NCBI RefSeq assembly: GCF_026004055.1
Contig: NZ_BPIJ01000001.1
Location: 186,001 to 250,000 of the forward strand
From: Meiothermus sp.
GTDB lineage: Bacteria; Deinococcota; Deinococci; Deinococcales; Thermaceae
Length of the DNA: 64,000 bases
Direction: 5' to 3'
Shown: positions 27,157 through 37,057 of the stretch, piece after piece
Position numbering within the stretch: position 1 is the first letter of the stretch
Layout of the letters: every line of letters starts with the position of its first letter
Made by a program: the position numbers and the translations under genes
Notes under the pieces: model-generated
Told to the model about the DNA's origin: nothing
Database searches by the model: none
Seen by the model: only the letters and a program-made list of their open reading frames with translations

Positions 27157-27178
27157 TAGTGGTTTGGTAAGCTGATTT
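27157..27178. repeat. Solo terminal repeat of the TIR module family
   Basis: TAGTGGTTTGGTAAGCTGAT here is nearly the reverse complement of the right end of the module at 53980-54185 (ATCAGCTTACCAGACCAC). The rest of the element is gone, leaving a remnant next to repeat D2. Confidence 0.6.
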
Positions 27179-27179
27179 T

Positions 27180-27800
27180 CGCCACCTTACAGCGCTCTTC
27201 ACAGACGTGGCCGCCCACGAAAACGAGAAGGGACAAGCAGACGTGCCTCACCTCGGTGAGGCACGCTTGTCTGCGTTGCGTCTGGGCCAGGTTAGCCACG
27301 TTGTGGCTATGGCATAAGCCATTCCCTGGCAGACGCATGTTACGCACTGGGGCGTGGGCCACGGGTGCTTGGGTTTCGAGTTTCCCGGCGGCCACTGTTT
27401 TGTCCAGGACAAAAGATTCTTAGTGGTCTGGTAACTAAATTTCCGAAGTTTTGTACCGCACCCCGAATACATCGATGTAGAGATTCCATCCCACTTCGGC
27501 CCCCGAGATGGCCTAAAAACGCCCTCCCTACCGCGTAGGGAGGGTGGGGGAGGGTATCAGGCAAGGCCCCCAATCCGCTGGGTGAAGGGCCAGGTCAGCC
27601 ACCCCACCTGGCCTCCCCTACGCAGTAGGGGAGGAAAGGGACGAAGCGGGGTGGGGTGCTTTTTGCATGACCGTACAGGCAAGGCACCGAAGGCCCAGGT
27701 TTACGAGACACGGCGCGTTCTGAAGGCTAAACCCCATACTGCGTATTTTGTTACCAGAGCACTTAGTCCCCGATGGCTCGATATTTGTGAAGAGCGCTCT
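27180..27800. repeat. Repeat family D, copy 2, interrupted by an A module
   Basis: The left part (27180-27421) runs from AGCGCTCTTCACAGACGTGG through a long hairpin (AGACGTGCCTCAC / GTGAGGCACGCTTGTCT) to GGACAAAAGATTCT. After the 342-bp A module the right part resumes at 27764-27800 with GATGGCTCGATATTTGTGAA and ends in GAGCGCTCT. The two ends are inverted (AGCGCTCTTCACA / TGTGAAGAGCGCT). No gene is present. Confidence 0.75.
27422..27763. mobile_element. TIR module A, copy 1 (342 bp), inserted in repeat D2
   Basis: It is bounded by GTGGTCTGGTAAC (27423-27435) and GTTACCAGAGCAC (27750-27762), with TA on the left and TTA on the right. The interior is nearly identical to the copies at 44484 and 44827, all exactly 342 bp. 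It contains several hairpins (for example CCTCCCTACCGCGTAGGGAGG) but no protein gene; the open frame inside is shared by all copies and shows no protein-like features. It interrupts repeat D2, so it has moved. MITE-like, non-autonomous. Confidence 0.8.
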
Positions 27801-28006
27801 ATTGCTCTGGTAAGTAAGATTTTGTGTCATTCCGAACGAAGCGAAGCGAAGTGAGGAATCTGATGCGCCTCAGTCCACCGCATTCACCGCCCCTTTGCAG
27901 TACCAGATTCCTCGTTGCACTGCGTGCGCCTCGGAATGACAGCAAGAAGTGAGGGTAAGTCAGGTTCATTGGAGGTATCCCGATTACTTTGTTACCAGAG
28001 CACTAT
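27799..28006. mobile_element. TIR module E (about 205 bp)
   Basis: The ends TTGCTCTGGTAA and TTACCAGAGCAC match the module family, with TA directly after the right end. The interior is different from A and C: CATTCCGAACGAAGCGAAG, GAGGAATCTGATG..., CAGATTCCTCG...CCTCGGAATGAC, a palindromic repeat. No coding potential. Confidence 0.65.
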
Positions 28007-28038
28007 ATACAGATCGGCTGTTTTATTGACCAGCGCCT

Positions 28039-28188
28039 CGTCATTGCGAGGAGGCCAAAAGCCGACGAAGCAATCCAGATAGCCTTGCCCAGGCTGGCTG
28101 GGCCAGAGATTCTGGATTGCTTCGCATCCTGCGGATGCTCGCAATGACGGGAGAAGTGGGATCACATACTTTGTTACCAGACCAGTAC
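28039..28188. repeat. Repeat family C, copy 2, with right module end
   Basis: CGTCATTGCGAGGAGGC... to ...GATGCTCGCAATGACG forms the large C palindrome around GAAGCAATCCAGA / TCTGGATTGCTTC. The right end GTTACCAGACCAGTA (28172-28186) belongs to the module family; the left end is decayed. Bases 28190-28410 show no gene. Confidence 0.7.
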
Positions 28189-28410
28189 GGCTCGTTCGGA
28201 GGGCTAAAGCGCTTATGGCGCACATTGTTACCATTCCGGTTAGTACCCCAAGGAGAGCTTCTTGCGGGTTGGTGTTTCCTATGGGGCCTCAGATGAGGAG
28301 AAAAACAAACCAAAAGCACTCAATTGCCCGCCAAACAAGGGGGCCGGGGACATCCTACCTGGACACATAGCACAGGGCGGATGTCTTGCTCGAGCTTGAA
28401 TATCTCAACG

Positions 28411-28446
28411 GTGTTATTTTTCTGAAAATGTTTTATAGTAGAAAAA
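28411..28446 (+). promoter_or_regulatory. Candidate promoter and autoregulatory dyad of the Fur-family gene
   Basis: A -10 box TATAGT (28434-28439) is covered by a dyad TTTTTCT (28417-28423) / AGAAAAA (28440-28446). AT-rich dyads over the promoter are usual for Fur/PerR-type autoregulation, so this is the probable operator. Confidence 0.5.
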
Positions 28447-28466
28447 GTTGTACAAGGGGGTTCGAG

Positions 28467-28907
28467 ATGGCAAAGACCAAAGAGCGAGAGGTCAATCGGT
28501 CAAAGCTAAAAGCCGTTGGACTGCGCCATACCCTGCCTAGGGAGCGGATTCTGGCCTACCTCGACCGCAAGAATACCCACCCAACCCCAGAAGAGTTATA
28601 CCAGGGCCTAAAGAAAAAGGGCTACGATATCGGACTATCAACGGTCTACCTGAACCTTCAGGTGTTACGCGACGCGGGTCTGCTGTGGGAGTTCAAGGAT
28701 CAGCGGGGCAACACCCGCTACGACGGCTTTAATGAGCGGCACCACCATCTTTTTTGCATTCAGTGCGGCAGTATAGAAGATGTGTTGGTCAAGGATTTGC
28801 CCGAGTTTGACCCCGAGCCCATCAAGAAAGCCATAGAGGCCAAAAACGGTTGGTTTGTGGAGGATGCCCGCCTCGAGCTGCGCGGGGTTTGTCCGGCGTG
28901 CCAGTAG
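28467..28907 (+). CDS. Fur-family metalloregulator (Fur/PerR type)
   Basis: A 146-aa repressor of the Fur family. An N-terminal winged helix (TLPRERILAYL, HPTPEELYQGLKKKGYDIGLSTVY as adjoining segments) is followed by the metal site ERHHHLFCIQCG and a second Cys pair CPAC at the end, giving the structural zinc site (CxxC x2). Whether it senses Fe, Mn/peroxide or Zn cannot be decided. ATG 28467 is preferred because AAGGGGG precedes it and it gives the normal length; the upstream in-frame start at 28386 lies before the promoter. Downstream, 119 nt away, is a thioredoxin-like gene. Confidence 0.93.
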   Translation: MAKTKEREVNRSKLKAVGLRHTLPRERILAYLDRKNTHPTPEELYQGLKKKGYDIGLSTVYLNLQVLRDAGLLWEFKDQRGNTRYDGFNERHHHLFCIQCGSIEDVLVKDLPEFDPEPIKKAIEAKNGWFVEDARLELRGVCPACQ

Positions 28908-29025
28908 CCCATTTGATTTTTGCTGTAGATAAAGCCCTGTAACGAAATCTCGCTGCGTTTATACCCGCTGGTATGTGGGTTGCATTGCTTCGTCAGTTAG
29001 AAGTATCCCTTAAGCTGAATCTGCG

Positions 29026-29505
29026 ATGAAGCCCTGGATGTGGTTTATGTTGCCGGCATTGGTGCTGGGGGGGGGTTGGCTGTTGCAGCCTCGAGCGACT
29101 ACCCAGGAAGTACTACCCGCCCTGGTGCTCCAACAAATAGATGGCCAGCACGCCAATCTGGCCGATTTCAAGGGGAAACCAATGGTGCTTAATGCCTGGG
29201 CGACCTGGTGTGGGCCCTGCCGTCGGGAGATGCCCCTGCTGGTAAAGGCTGCCGAGGCCAATCCCGAAGTGCGTTTTGTGTTTTTAAACATCAGCGATGG
29301 CCCAGAGGCGGTGCGGGCCTTTGAGAGCGAACTGGGGCTCAAGATTCCCAACGTCTTGCTCGACCCCGAGGCCAGACTAAGCGACCCTCTCCGTATTCAG
29401 GGCTTGCCGGTTACGCTTTTCTACAATGCCGAGGGTGTGTTGGTAGACCGGCACATCGGCGAGATAAGTGCGTCCGAACTCGAGGCACGTCTGAAGGCGT
29501 TTTAG
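29026..29505 (+). CDS. Membrane-anchored thioredoxin-like protein (TlpA/ResA type)
   Basis: A 159-aa protein with an N-terminal membrane anchor or signal (about 4-20) and a thioredoxin fold facing outside. The redox motif WCGPC is present (about 63-67, in NAWATWCGPCRREMP) as is the cis-proline region GLPVTLF. Such proteins reduce or exchange disulfides of extracytoplasmic proteins, often for cytochrome c maturation. No cytochrome biogenesis gene is adjacent. A TAAGCT box 9 nt before the ATG suggests leaderless expression. Confidence 0.92.
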   Translation: MKPWMWFMLPALVLGGGWLLQPRATTQEVLPALVLQQIDGQHANLADFKGKPMVLNAWATWCGPCRREMPLLVKAAEANPEVRFVFLNISDGPEAVRAFESELGLKIPNVLLDPEARLSDPLRIQGLPVTLFYNAEGVLVDRHIGEISASELEARLKAF

Positions 29506-29672
29506 CTGCCGGTAGCCAAATAGCCGCACGGTTCCGCTTCCTACCGGGGTGATTCACTGCAACGGTGCATTTGTTTCACCGGGTGACGATGGCTATCTTT
29601 GCCAAGCCGAGCTGGGTGCCGGCCAATCCAAGACGTGAAGCTTTATGGGCACCTGCTGCCCAAGCAAAAGGC

Positions 29673-29702
29673 TTGACACGGTATACCAAACACCTGTAAG
29701 CT
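29673..29702 (+). promoter_or_regulatory. Promoter of the ilv-leu operon
   Basis: TTGACA (29673-29678, consensus) and TAAGCT (29697-29702) are 18 bp apart. The leader peptide start codon follows at 29713, so the transcript starts within a few bases of it. The remaining sequence from 29506 to 29672 shows no gene. Confidence 0.75.
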
Positions 29703-29712
29703 CTTTCACAAG

Positions 29713-29787
29713 ATGATTTTGTCTGGTCGCCTAACCCTAGCTCTAGTAGGCCTAGTAATTATCGGGCCTATGGGGGGTTGGGTGTAG
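29713..29787 (+). CDS. Branched-chain-amino-acid leader peptide (attenuator control)
   Basis: A 24-codon ORF reading MILSGRLTLALVGLVIIGPM plus GGWV. Eleven of 24 residues are Leu, Val or Ile, including four CTA leucine codons, which should be rare in a high-GC genome. It starts just after a consensus promoter and is followed by a terminator hairpin before ilvB. When charged branched-chain tRNAs run short the ribosome would stall in the CTA/GTA/ATT cluster. The stretch GGGGGG at 29772-29777 then stays free to pair with CCCCCC of the terminator (29812-29817) and read-through follows. This is the classical ilv/leu attenuation design; the mechanism is inferred from sequence. Confidence 0.85.
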   Translation: MILSGRLTLALVGLVIIGPMGGWV

Positions 29788-29810
29788 CCAAGAGCTTTAC
29801 GCTTCCTAAA

Positions 29811-29839
29811 GCCCCCCGAAACTCGGGGGGCCGTTTTTT
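29811..29839 (+). terminator. Attenuator terminator of the ilv-leu operon
   Basis: GCCCCCCGA (29811-29819) pairs perfectly with TCGGGGGGC (29823-29831) around a 3-nt loop, followed by CG and six T. It lies between the leader peptide and ilvB. The competing antiterminator would use the GGGGGG run at 29772-29777. Confidence 0.88.
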
Positions 29840-29851
29840 GAAGGAGAGTCT

Positions 29852-31537
29852 ATGAACGGAGCCGCCGCCATCCTGAAAGCCCTGGAGATGCAGGGTGTAG
29901 ATACCATTTTTGGGCACCCAGGGGGCACCATTATGCCCACCTACGATGCCCTCTACGACTCGCCCATCCGGCATATTTTGGTGCGCCACGAGCAGGCCGG
30001 GGTTCACGCCGCTACCGCCTATGCCCGGGCCTCGGGCCGGGTAGGGGTGTGTATGGCTACCTCGGGTCCGGGTGCCTTGAACCTGGTGACGGGCTTGCAG
30101 GATGCCCTGATGGACTCCACCCCTGTGGTGGCCCTGACCGGCAACGTGCCACAACACTTGATCGGCACCGACGCTTTTCAGGAAGCCGATGTGGTCGGTA
30201 TTACTCAGCCGGTGACCAAGCACAACTTCCAGGTGCGCAACGTCAACGATATTCCCCGGGTGATTGCCGAGGCTTTTTACATCGCCTCTACAGGCCGGCC
30301 CGGCCCGGTGCTAATCGACTTTCCCAAGGACGTGCAGCAAGCCGAGTTCACCGGTAGCTTTGAGGTAGAGATAGACCTACCGGGCTACAAGCCCACCTAC
30401 AAAGGACACCCGCGTCAAATAGAGCGCGCGCTCGAGGCTTTGCAAAAAGCCGAGAAGCCCGTTCTGATGGTGGGCGGTGGGGCCCAGCATGCCGCACCGG
30501 AAATCCTGGCTCTGGCCGAGAAAACCGGCATCCCGGTAATTCCGACCCTGATGGGGCTGGGGGCTTTCCCCGGAACCCATCCCCAGTGTCTGGGGATGCC
30601 GGGCATGCACGGTTCGGTGGCGGCCAACCGGGCCATTCACCACGCCGATACCATCCTGGCCATTGGCTTGCGTTTCGATGACCGCGTCACCGGAAAGGTC
30701 TCGCGCTTTGCCCCCCATGCCCACACCATCATTCACGTGGACATCGACCCCGCCGAGATCGGCAAGCTGGTCAAGACTGCCATCCCGGTGGTGGGCGATG
30801 CCAAGTGGGTGGCGGCAGAGCTGGCCAAGGGGGCCAAAAAGCTGAACCTGAGCAAGTGGTGGGGGCAGCTCGAGGACTGGAAAACCAAGCACCCCTTCGC
30901 CTGGAAGCCCAAGCCCCACCTGCAAAGCCAGGAAGTCATCCAGGCCTTCTGGGAGGCCACACAGGGTAAAGCGGTGGTGACCTCGGGGGTGGGCCAGCAC
31001 CAGATGTTTGCGGCCCAGTTCTACAAGTTTGACAAGCCGCGTTCCTGGATCAACTCCGGAGGTCTGGGCACCATGGGGGTGGGCCTGCCCTTTGCCATCG
31101 GCGCAGCCCTGGCCCGCCCCGGCGAGCTGGTAATTGACTTCGACGGCGACGGCAGCTTCCAGATGACCCTGCAAGAGCTGGCCACCCTCAAAAAACACGA
31201 CCTGAACGTCAAAATTGTGATTCTCAACAACGGCTTTCTGGGCATGGTGCGGCAGTGGCAAGACCTCTTCCATGCCAAGCGCTATAGCGAGGTCTACCTG
31301 GCCGACTCCAACCCCGACTTTGCCAAGCTGGCCGAAGCCTACGGCATCAAGGGCATTACCCTTACCGACAAGGCCAAGCTGCACGAGACGGTGAAGGAGG
31401 TGCTGGCCCACCCCGGCCCGGTGCTGCTGGAGGCCCGGGTCTACCACGAGGAGGGGGTCTTCCCCATGATTCCTTCGGGCGGTGCGGCGGAGGACATGAT
31501 TATCGAGAACCCACGGGAGACGGTGGCGGGCGATTAG
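29852..31537 (+). CDS. ilvB: Acetolactate synthase, large catalytic subunit
   Basis: ThDP-dependent enzyme of 561 aa that makes 2-acetolactate or 2-aceto-2-hydroxybutyrate, the first step of valine and isoleucine synthesis. Signatures in order: catalytic Glu in VRHEQAG, ATSGPGALN, the FAD-binding region around GLRFDDRVTG, and the ThDP-binding GDGSFQMTLQEL...NN motif near 430-455. An AAGGAG site precedes the ATG. It is the first structural gene after the attenuator and is paired with ilvN 60 nt downstream. Confidence 0.97.
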   Translation: MNGAAAILKALEMQGVDTIFGHPGGTIMPTYDALYDSPIRHILVRHEQAGVHAATAYARASGRVGVCMATSGPGALNLVTGLQDALMDSTPVVALTGNVPQHLIGTDAFQEADVVGITQPVTKHNFQVRNVNDIPRVIAEAFYIASTGRPGPVLIDFPKDVQQAEFTGSFEVEIDLPGYKPTYKGHPRQIERALEALQKAEKPVLMVGGGAQHAAPEILALAEKTGIPVIPTLMGLGAFPGTHPQCLGMPGMHGSVAANRAIHHADTILAIGLRFDDRVTGKVSRFAPHAHTIIHVDIDPAEIGKLVKTAIPVVGDAKWVAAELAKGAKKLNLSKWWGQLEDWKTKHPFAWKPKPHLQSQEVIQAFWEATQGKAVVTSGVGQHQMFAAQFYKFDKPRSWINSGGLGTMGVGLPFAIGAALARPGELVIDFDGDGSFQMTLQELATLKKHDLNVKIVILNNGFLGMVRQWQDLFHAKRYSEVYLADSNPDFAKLAEAYGIKGITLTDKAKLHETVKEVLAHPGPVLLEARVYHEEGVFPMIPSGGAAEDMIIENPRETVAGD

Positions 31538-31597
31538 ACTACCCTCTCGGGTCGCAGGCCGGGTGCTTTTAAGCCCCAGACTTAAGACAGGAGATTT

Positions 31598-32107
31598 ATG
31601 CGACATCTGGTTTCGGTTTTGGTTCAGGATAACCCCGGCGTTCTACAGCGCATTGCAGGGCTAATTGCCCGGCGGGGTTTCAACATCGAGTCGCTGGCGG
31701 TAGGGCGTACCCACCAGCCGGGCCTCTCGCGCATCTCGCTGGTGGTCTCGGGCGACGATGCGGTCTTGGAGCAGGTCGAAAAACAGCTCAACCGGCTGAT
31801 TGAGGTGATTAAGGTCACCGACCACTCCGAGCCCCACGTGGAGCGGGAACTGGCGCTGGTCAAGGTGAGCATCGCCGGGATGGAGGAGCGGCTCGAGGTC
31901 AAAGATATTGCCGAAGCCTTCCGGGCCCGCATTGTGGACGTGGCCAAAAAATCCATCATCTTCGAACTGACCGGCGACTCTACCAAGGTCAACAACTTTG
32001 TGGAGGCCATGCGGCCCTACGGGCTCCTGGAGGTTATGCGCACCGGCGCCGTCGGGATGTCCCGCGGCGAGCAGGTACTCAAGGTACGTGAGAAAAAAGC
32101 AGTCTAG
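31598..32107 (+). CDS. ilvN: Acetolactate synthase, small regulatory subunit
   Basis: Regulatory subunit of 169 aa that activates IlvB and confers feedback inhibition by valine. The ACT domain (about 3-75) has VLVQDNPGVLQRIAGLIARRGFNIESLAVG, given here as a run of the usual glycine-centred valine site (N-P-G-V-L). The C-terminal domain ends with MSRGEQVLKVREK. An AGGAG site lies 7 nt before the ATG. A terminator hairpin begins 3 nt after its stop, so expression of the rest of the operon may be reduced. Confidence 0.96.
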   Translation: MRHLVSVLVQDNPGVLQRIAGLIARRGFNIESLAVGRTHQPGLSRISLVVSGDDAVLEQVEKQLNRLIEVIKVTDHSEPHVERELALVKVSIAGMEERLEVKDIAEAFRARIVDVAKKSIIFELTGDSTKVNNFVEAMRPYGLLEVMRTGAVGMSRGEQVLKVREKKAV

Positions 32108-32109
32108 CG

Positions 32110-32133
32110 GGTGGGTTTGGGCCCACCTTTTTT
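32110..32133 (+). terminator. Intra-operon terminator between ilvN and ilvC
   Basis: GGTGGG (32110-32115) pairs with CCCACC (32122-32127) around TTTGGG, followed by six T (32128-32133). This looks like a functional intrinsic terminator in mid-operon. Downstream (32169-32228) a purine-rich stretch GGGGAAAGG can pair with CCTTTTCCC before another T-run, possibly a second control point; that part is weak. No clear new promoter for ilvC is visible. Confidence 0.7.
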
Positions 32134-32187
32134 ATGTGGAGATGTCGAAGGCGAGGTTTAGGTAAGGAGGGGAAAGGAAAAGCATAA

Positions 32188-33291
<1,104 letters not shown>

Positions 33292-33374
33292 TGTCTATGG
33301 CCTATGGTCGACGGTCAAAAGTCTAGACTGCAATGCGCCATCGGCCATCGACTATGAGCAGAACCGGAGGTTCT

Positions 33375-34934
<1,560 letters not shown>

Positions 34935-34936
34935 CG

Positions 34937-36523
34937 ATGATTGAAATCCTCGACACCACCCTGCGCGACGGCACCCAGGGCGAAGCGGTGAGCCTTTCGT
35001 CCGACGACAAAGTGGCCATCGCCAAGCGCCTGGCGGCCTTTGGCATTCCCCTCATCGAGGGCGGCTGGCCGGGCAGTAACCCCAAGGACGCCGAGTTTTT
35101 TGCCCGCATGAAGGGGGTGGACTTGGGGGCTAGCCGACTCTGTGCTTTTGGCTCCACCCGGCGCAAGGGGGTCAGGCCGGAAGAAGATGCCTCGGTGCGG
35201 GCCATGCTGGAGGCGGGTACCCCGGTCGTGACCGTAGTGGCCAAGAGCTGGGACTTCCACGTGACCCAGGCCCTCGAGGTCTCTTTGGAAGAAAACCTCC
35301 GCATGATCGAGGAGACCTACCGCTACCTGGTGGGGGAGGGCAGGCGGGTCATCCACGACGCCGAACACTTCTTCGACGGCTACAAGGCTAACCGGGGCTA
35401 TGCGATGGAAACCCTGAAGGCGGCGGTACGTGGAGGCGCCGACACCCTGTGCTTGTGCGACACCAACGGGGGTAGCTTACCGGAGGAGGTCTACGAGATT
35501 ACCAGGGCGGTGCTCGAGGCCTTCCCCGGGGTGACCATCGGCATCCACCCCCATAACGACGCCGAGCTGGCGGTGGCCAACGCCCTCGCGGCAGTGCGGG
35601 CCGGGGCTACGCACGTGCAGGGCACCATCAACGGTTACGGAGAGCGCTGCGGCAACCTGAACCTAACCAGCGCCATCCCCAACCTGATGTTGAAATATGG
35701 GCTCGCGCTGGGAGGCCTCTCCCCCGAAAAACTCACCGAGCTGCGGGAGGTCTCGCACTTTGTGGATGAGCGGGCCAACCTGGCTCCCAACCTGCGGGCG
35801 CCTTATGTGGGCGACGCAGCTTTTGCCCATAAGGGCGGTATTCACGTTTCGGCAGTCCTCAAAGACCCCCGCACCTACGAACACGTGCCGCCCGAGGCGG
35901 TGGGCAACACCCGACGGGTGCTGGTCTCCGATCTATCGGGCCGAAGCAACCTGCTGGCCAAGCTGGCCGAGTCAGGGGTCAACGTACCCAAGGAGATGGC
36001 CGGGGCTTTGCTCGAGGAAGTGAAGCAGCTCGAGCACGCCGGCTACGCCTTTGAGGGGGCCGAGGCCAGCTTTTTCCTGCTGGCCCACCGGCTGCGGGGG
36101 GGCGCCATGCCTTTTGGTGTGGAAGGTTTTACGGTTTTTGTGCACGTCAACGATGCCAACCCCGAGACCCCTACCTGGGCCGAGGCCACCGTGCGGGTGC
36201 GGGTGGGCGATACCCTGCAACACACCGCTGCCGAAAGCCAGCACGGCCCGGTATCGGCCCTGGACAAGGCTTTCCGCAAGGCCATCGAGCCTTTTTACCC
36301 CGAAATTGCCGAGATCGAGCTGGCAGATTACAAGGTGCGCATCCTCTCGGGTCAGGAGGCCGGTACGGCCTCGGGGGTGCGGGTGATGATCGAGATGCAC
36401 CGCGCCGGGGAGCGCTGGAGCACCGTGGGGGCCAGCAAAAACAACCTCGAGGCCTCGCTCAAGGCCCTGACCGATGGCTACGCCTACGCCCTGGTCAAAA
36501 GCCAGCCCATACCGCAGGACTAG
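34937..36523 (+). CDS. cimA: Citramalate synthase-like enzyme (CimA family)
   Basis: A 528-aa relative of LeuA with the same barrel motifs (EILDTTLRDGTQGEAV, the HPHNDAELAVANAL metal site, NGYGERCGN) and a LeuA-type C-terminal domain. The pattern GGWPGSNPKD and the overall length place it with CimA, which condenses acetyl-CoA with pyruvate to citramalate and so feeds isoleucine synthesis without threonine. It begins 2 nt after leuA, so it is part of the ilv-leu operon and under the same attenuator. Substrate choice between pyruvate and other keto acids needs assay. Confidence 0.9.
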   Translation: MIEILDTTLRDGTQGEAVSLSSDDKVAIAKRLAAFGIPLIEGGWPGSNPKDAEFFARMKGVDLGASRLCAFGSTRRKGVRPEEDASVRAMLEAGTPVVTVVAKSWDFHVTQALEVSLEENLRMIEETYRYLVGEGRRVIHDAEHFFDGYKANRGYAMETLKAAVRGGADTLCLCDTNGGSLPEEVYEITRAVLEAFPGVTIGIHPHNDAELAVANALAAVRAGATHVQGTINGYGERCGNLNLTSAIPNLMLKYGLALGGLSPEKLTELREVSHFVDERANLAPNLRAPYVGDAAFAHKGGIHVSAVLKDPRTYEHVPPEAVGNTRRVLVSDLSGRSNLLAKLAESGVNVPKEMAGALLEEVKQLEHAGYAFEGAEASFFLLAHRLRGGAMPFGVEGFTVFVHVNDANPETPTWAEATVRVRVGDTLQHTAAESQHGPVSALDKAFRKAIEPFYPEIAEIELADYKVRILSGQEAGTASGVRVMIEMHRAGERWSTVGASKNNLEASLKALTDGYAYALVKSQPIPQD

Positions 36524-36529
36524 CCAGGG

Positions 36530-37057
36530 TCAAGCGTTTTGCTCAGGGTTAGCTGCCAGCTCGCCAAGGGCCTTTTCTTCGGCGGGAATGCGAATGAACA
36601 ACAGTAAGAGAGCGTTCAGAAAAGAGGCTACCAAGGCTGTAATCCAGGCGTTGAAAACGAGCGGCAAGGAGAACAGTTCCAGCGCCACGGCCAAGTAGTT
36701 GGGATGGGCGATGTAGCGGTAGGGCCCGGTGGTGACCTTTTTTGCACCGGGTACGATGATGATGCGGGTGTTCCAGTACCGCCCCAGGCTCTGGATAGCC
36801 CAGTAGCGCAGGCCCTGAGCCAGCAAAAATAGGGCCAGCCAGAACCCCCAGAAGGGGGAGAGCTGGTTCCGTGCCAGGCCTTCTGCCAGCCACCCCAGCA
36901 TCCAGCCGATGTGCAGGAGAAAAAAAAGCGGATAGTGTTCCTTGCCGTACTCCCTGCCCCCTCGCGCCAACGCCCAGCGGAGGTTGGCCTGGGCCAGGCG
37001 CAGTTCCAGCAAGCGCTGAAGGGCCACCCAGGCCAGCGCGACCCAGACCGTTACCAT
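36530..37057 (-). CDS. Isoprenylcysteine methyltransferase-family membrane protein (YpbQ/BpsB-like)
   Basis: A 175-aa integral membrane protein with four to five helices and the C-terminal ICMT signature TGPYRYIAHPNYLAVALELF (about 111-130). Homologues next to type III polyketide synthases (BpsB of Bacillus) methylate alkylpyrone products using S-adenosylmethionine. Its start overlaps the end of the polyketide synthase gene by 7 nt, so the two are coupled and the same role is inferred here. It is convergent with cimA. Confidence 0.88.
   Translation of the reverse strand: MVTVWVALAWVALQRLLELRLAQANLRWALARGGREYGKEHYPLFFLLHIGWMLGWLAEGLARNQLSPFWGFWLALFLLAQGLRYWAIQSLGRYWNTRIIIVPGAKKVTTGPYRYIAHPNYLAVALELFSLPLVFNAWITALVASFLNALLLLFIRIPAEEKALGELAANPEQNA

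Noticed and set aside
27582-27854. ORF repeated at 27582, 44644 and 44987 that looks like a conserved protein family
   Set aside because: The conservation comes from the 342-bp A repeat itself. The frame spans hairpins and terminal repeats, has no ribosome site, and shows no protein-like features.
27096-28410. Possible CRISPR array because of dense repeats
   Set aside because: The repeats are long, palindromic and irregularly spaced, with no uniform 28-37 bp repeat/spacer pattern and no cas genes.
28386-28466. Longer start for the Fur-family protein
   Set aside because: The extra 27 codons cover the -10 box and operator-like dyad, so they would not be transcribed from that promoter.
30377-31606. 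409-aa open frame antisense to ilvB
   Set aside because: Same reason; ilvB is unambiguous on the plus strand.
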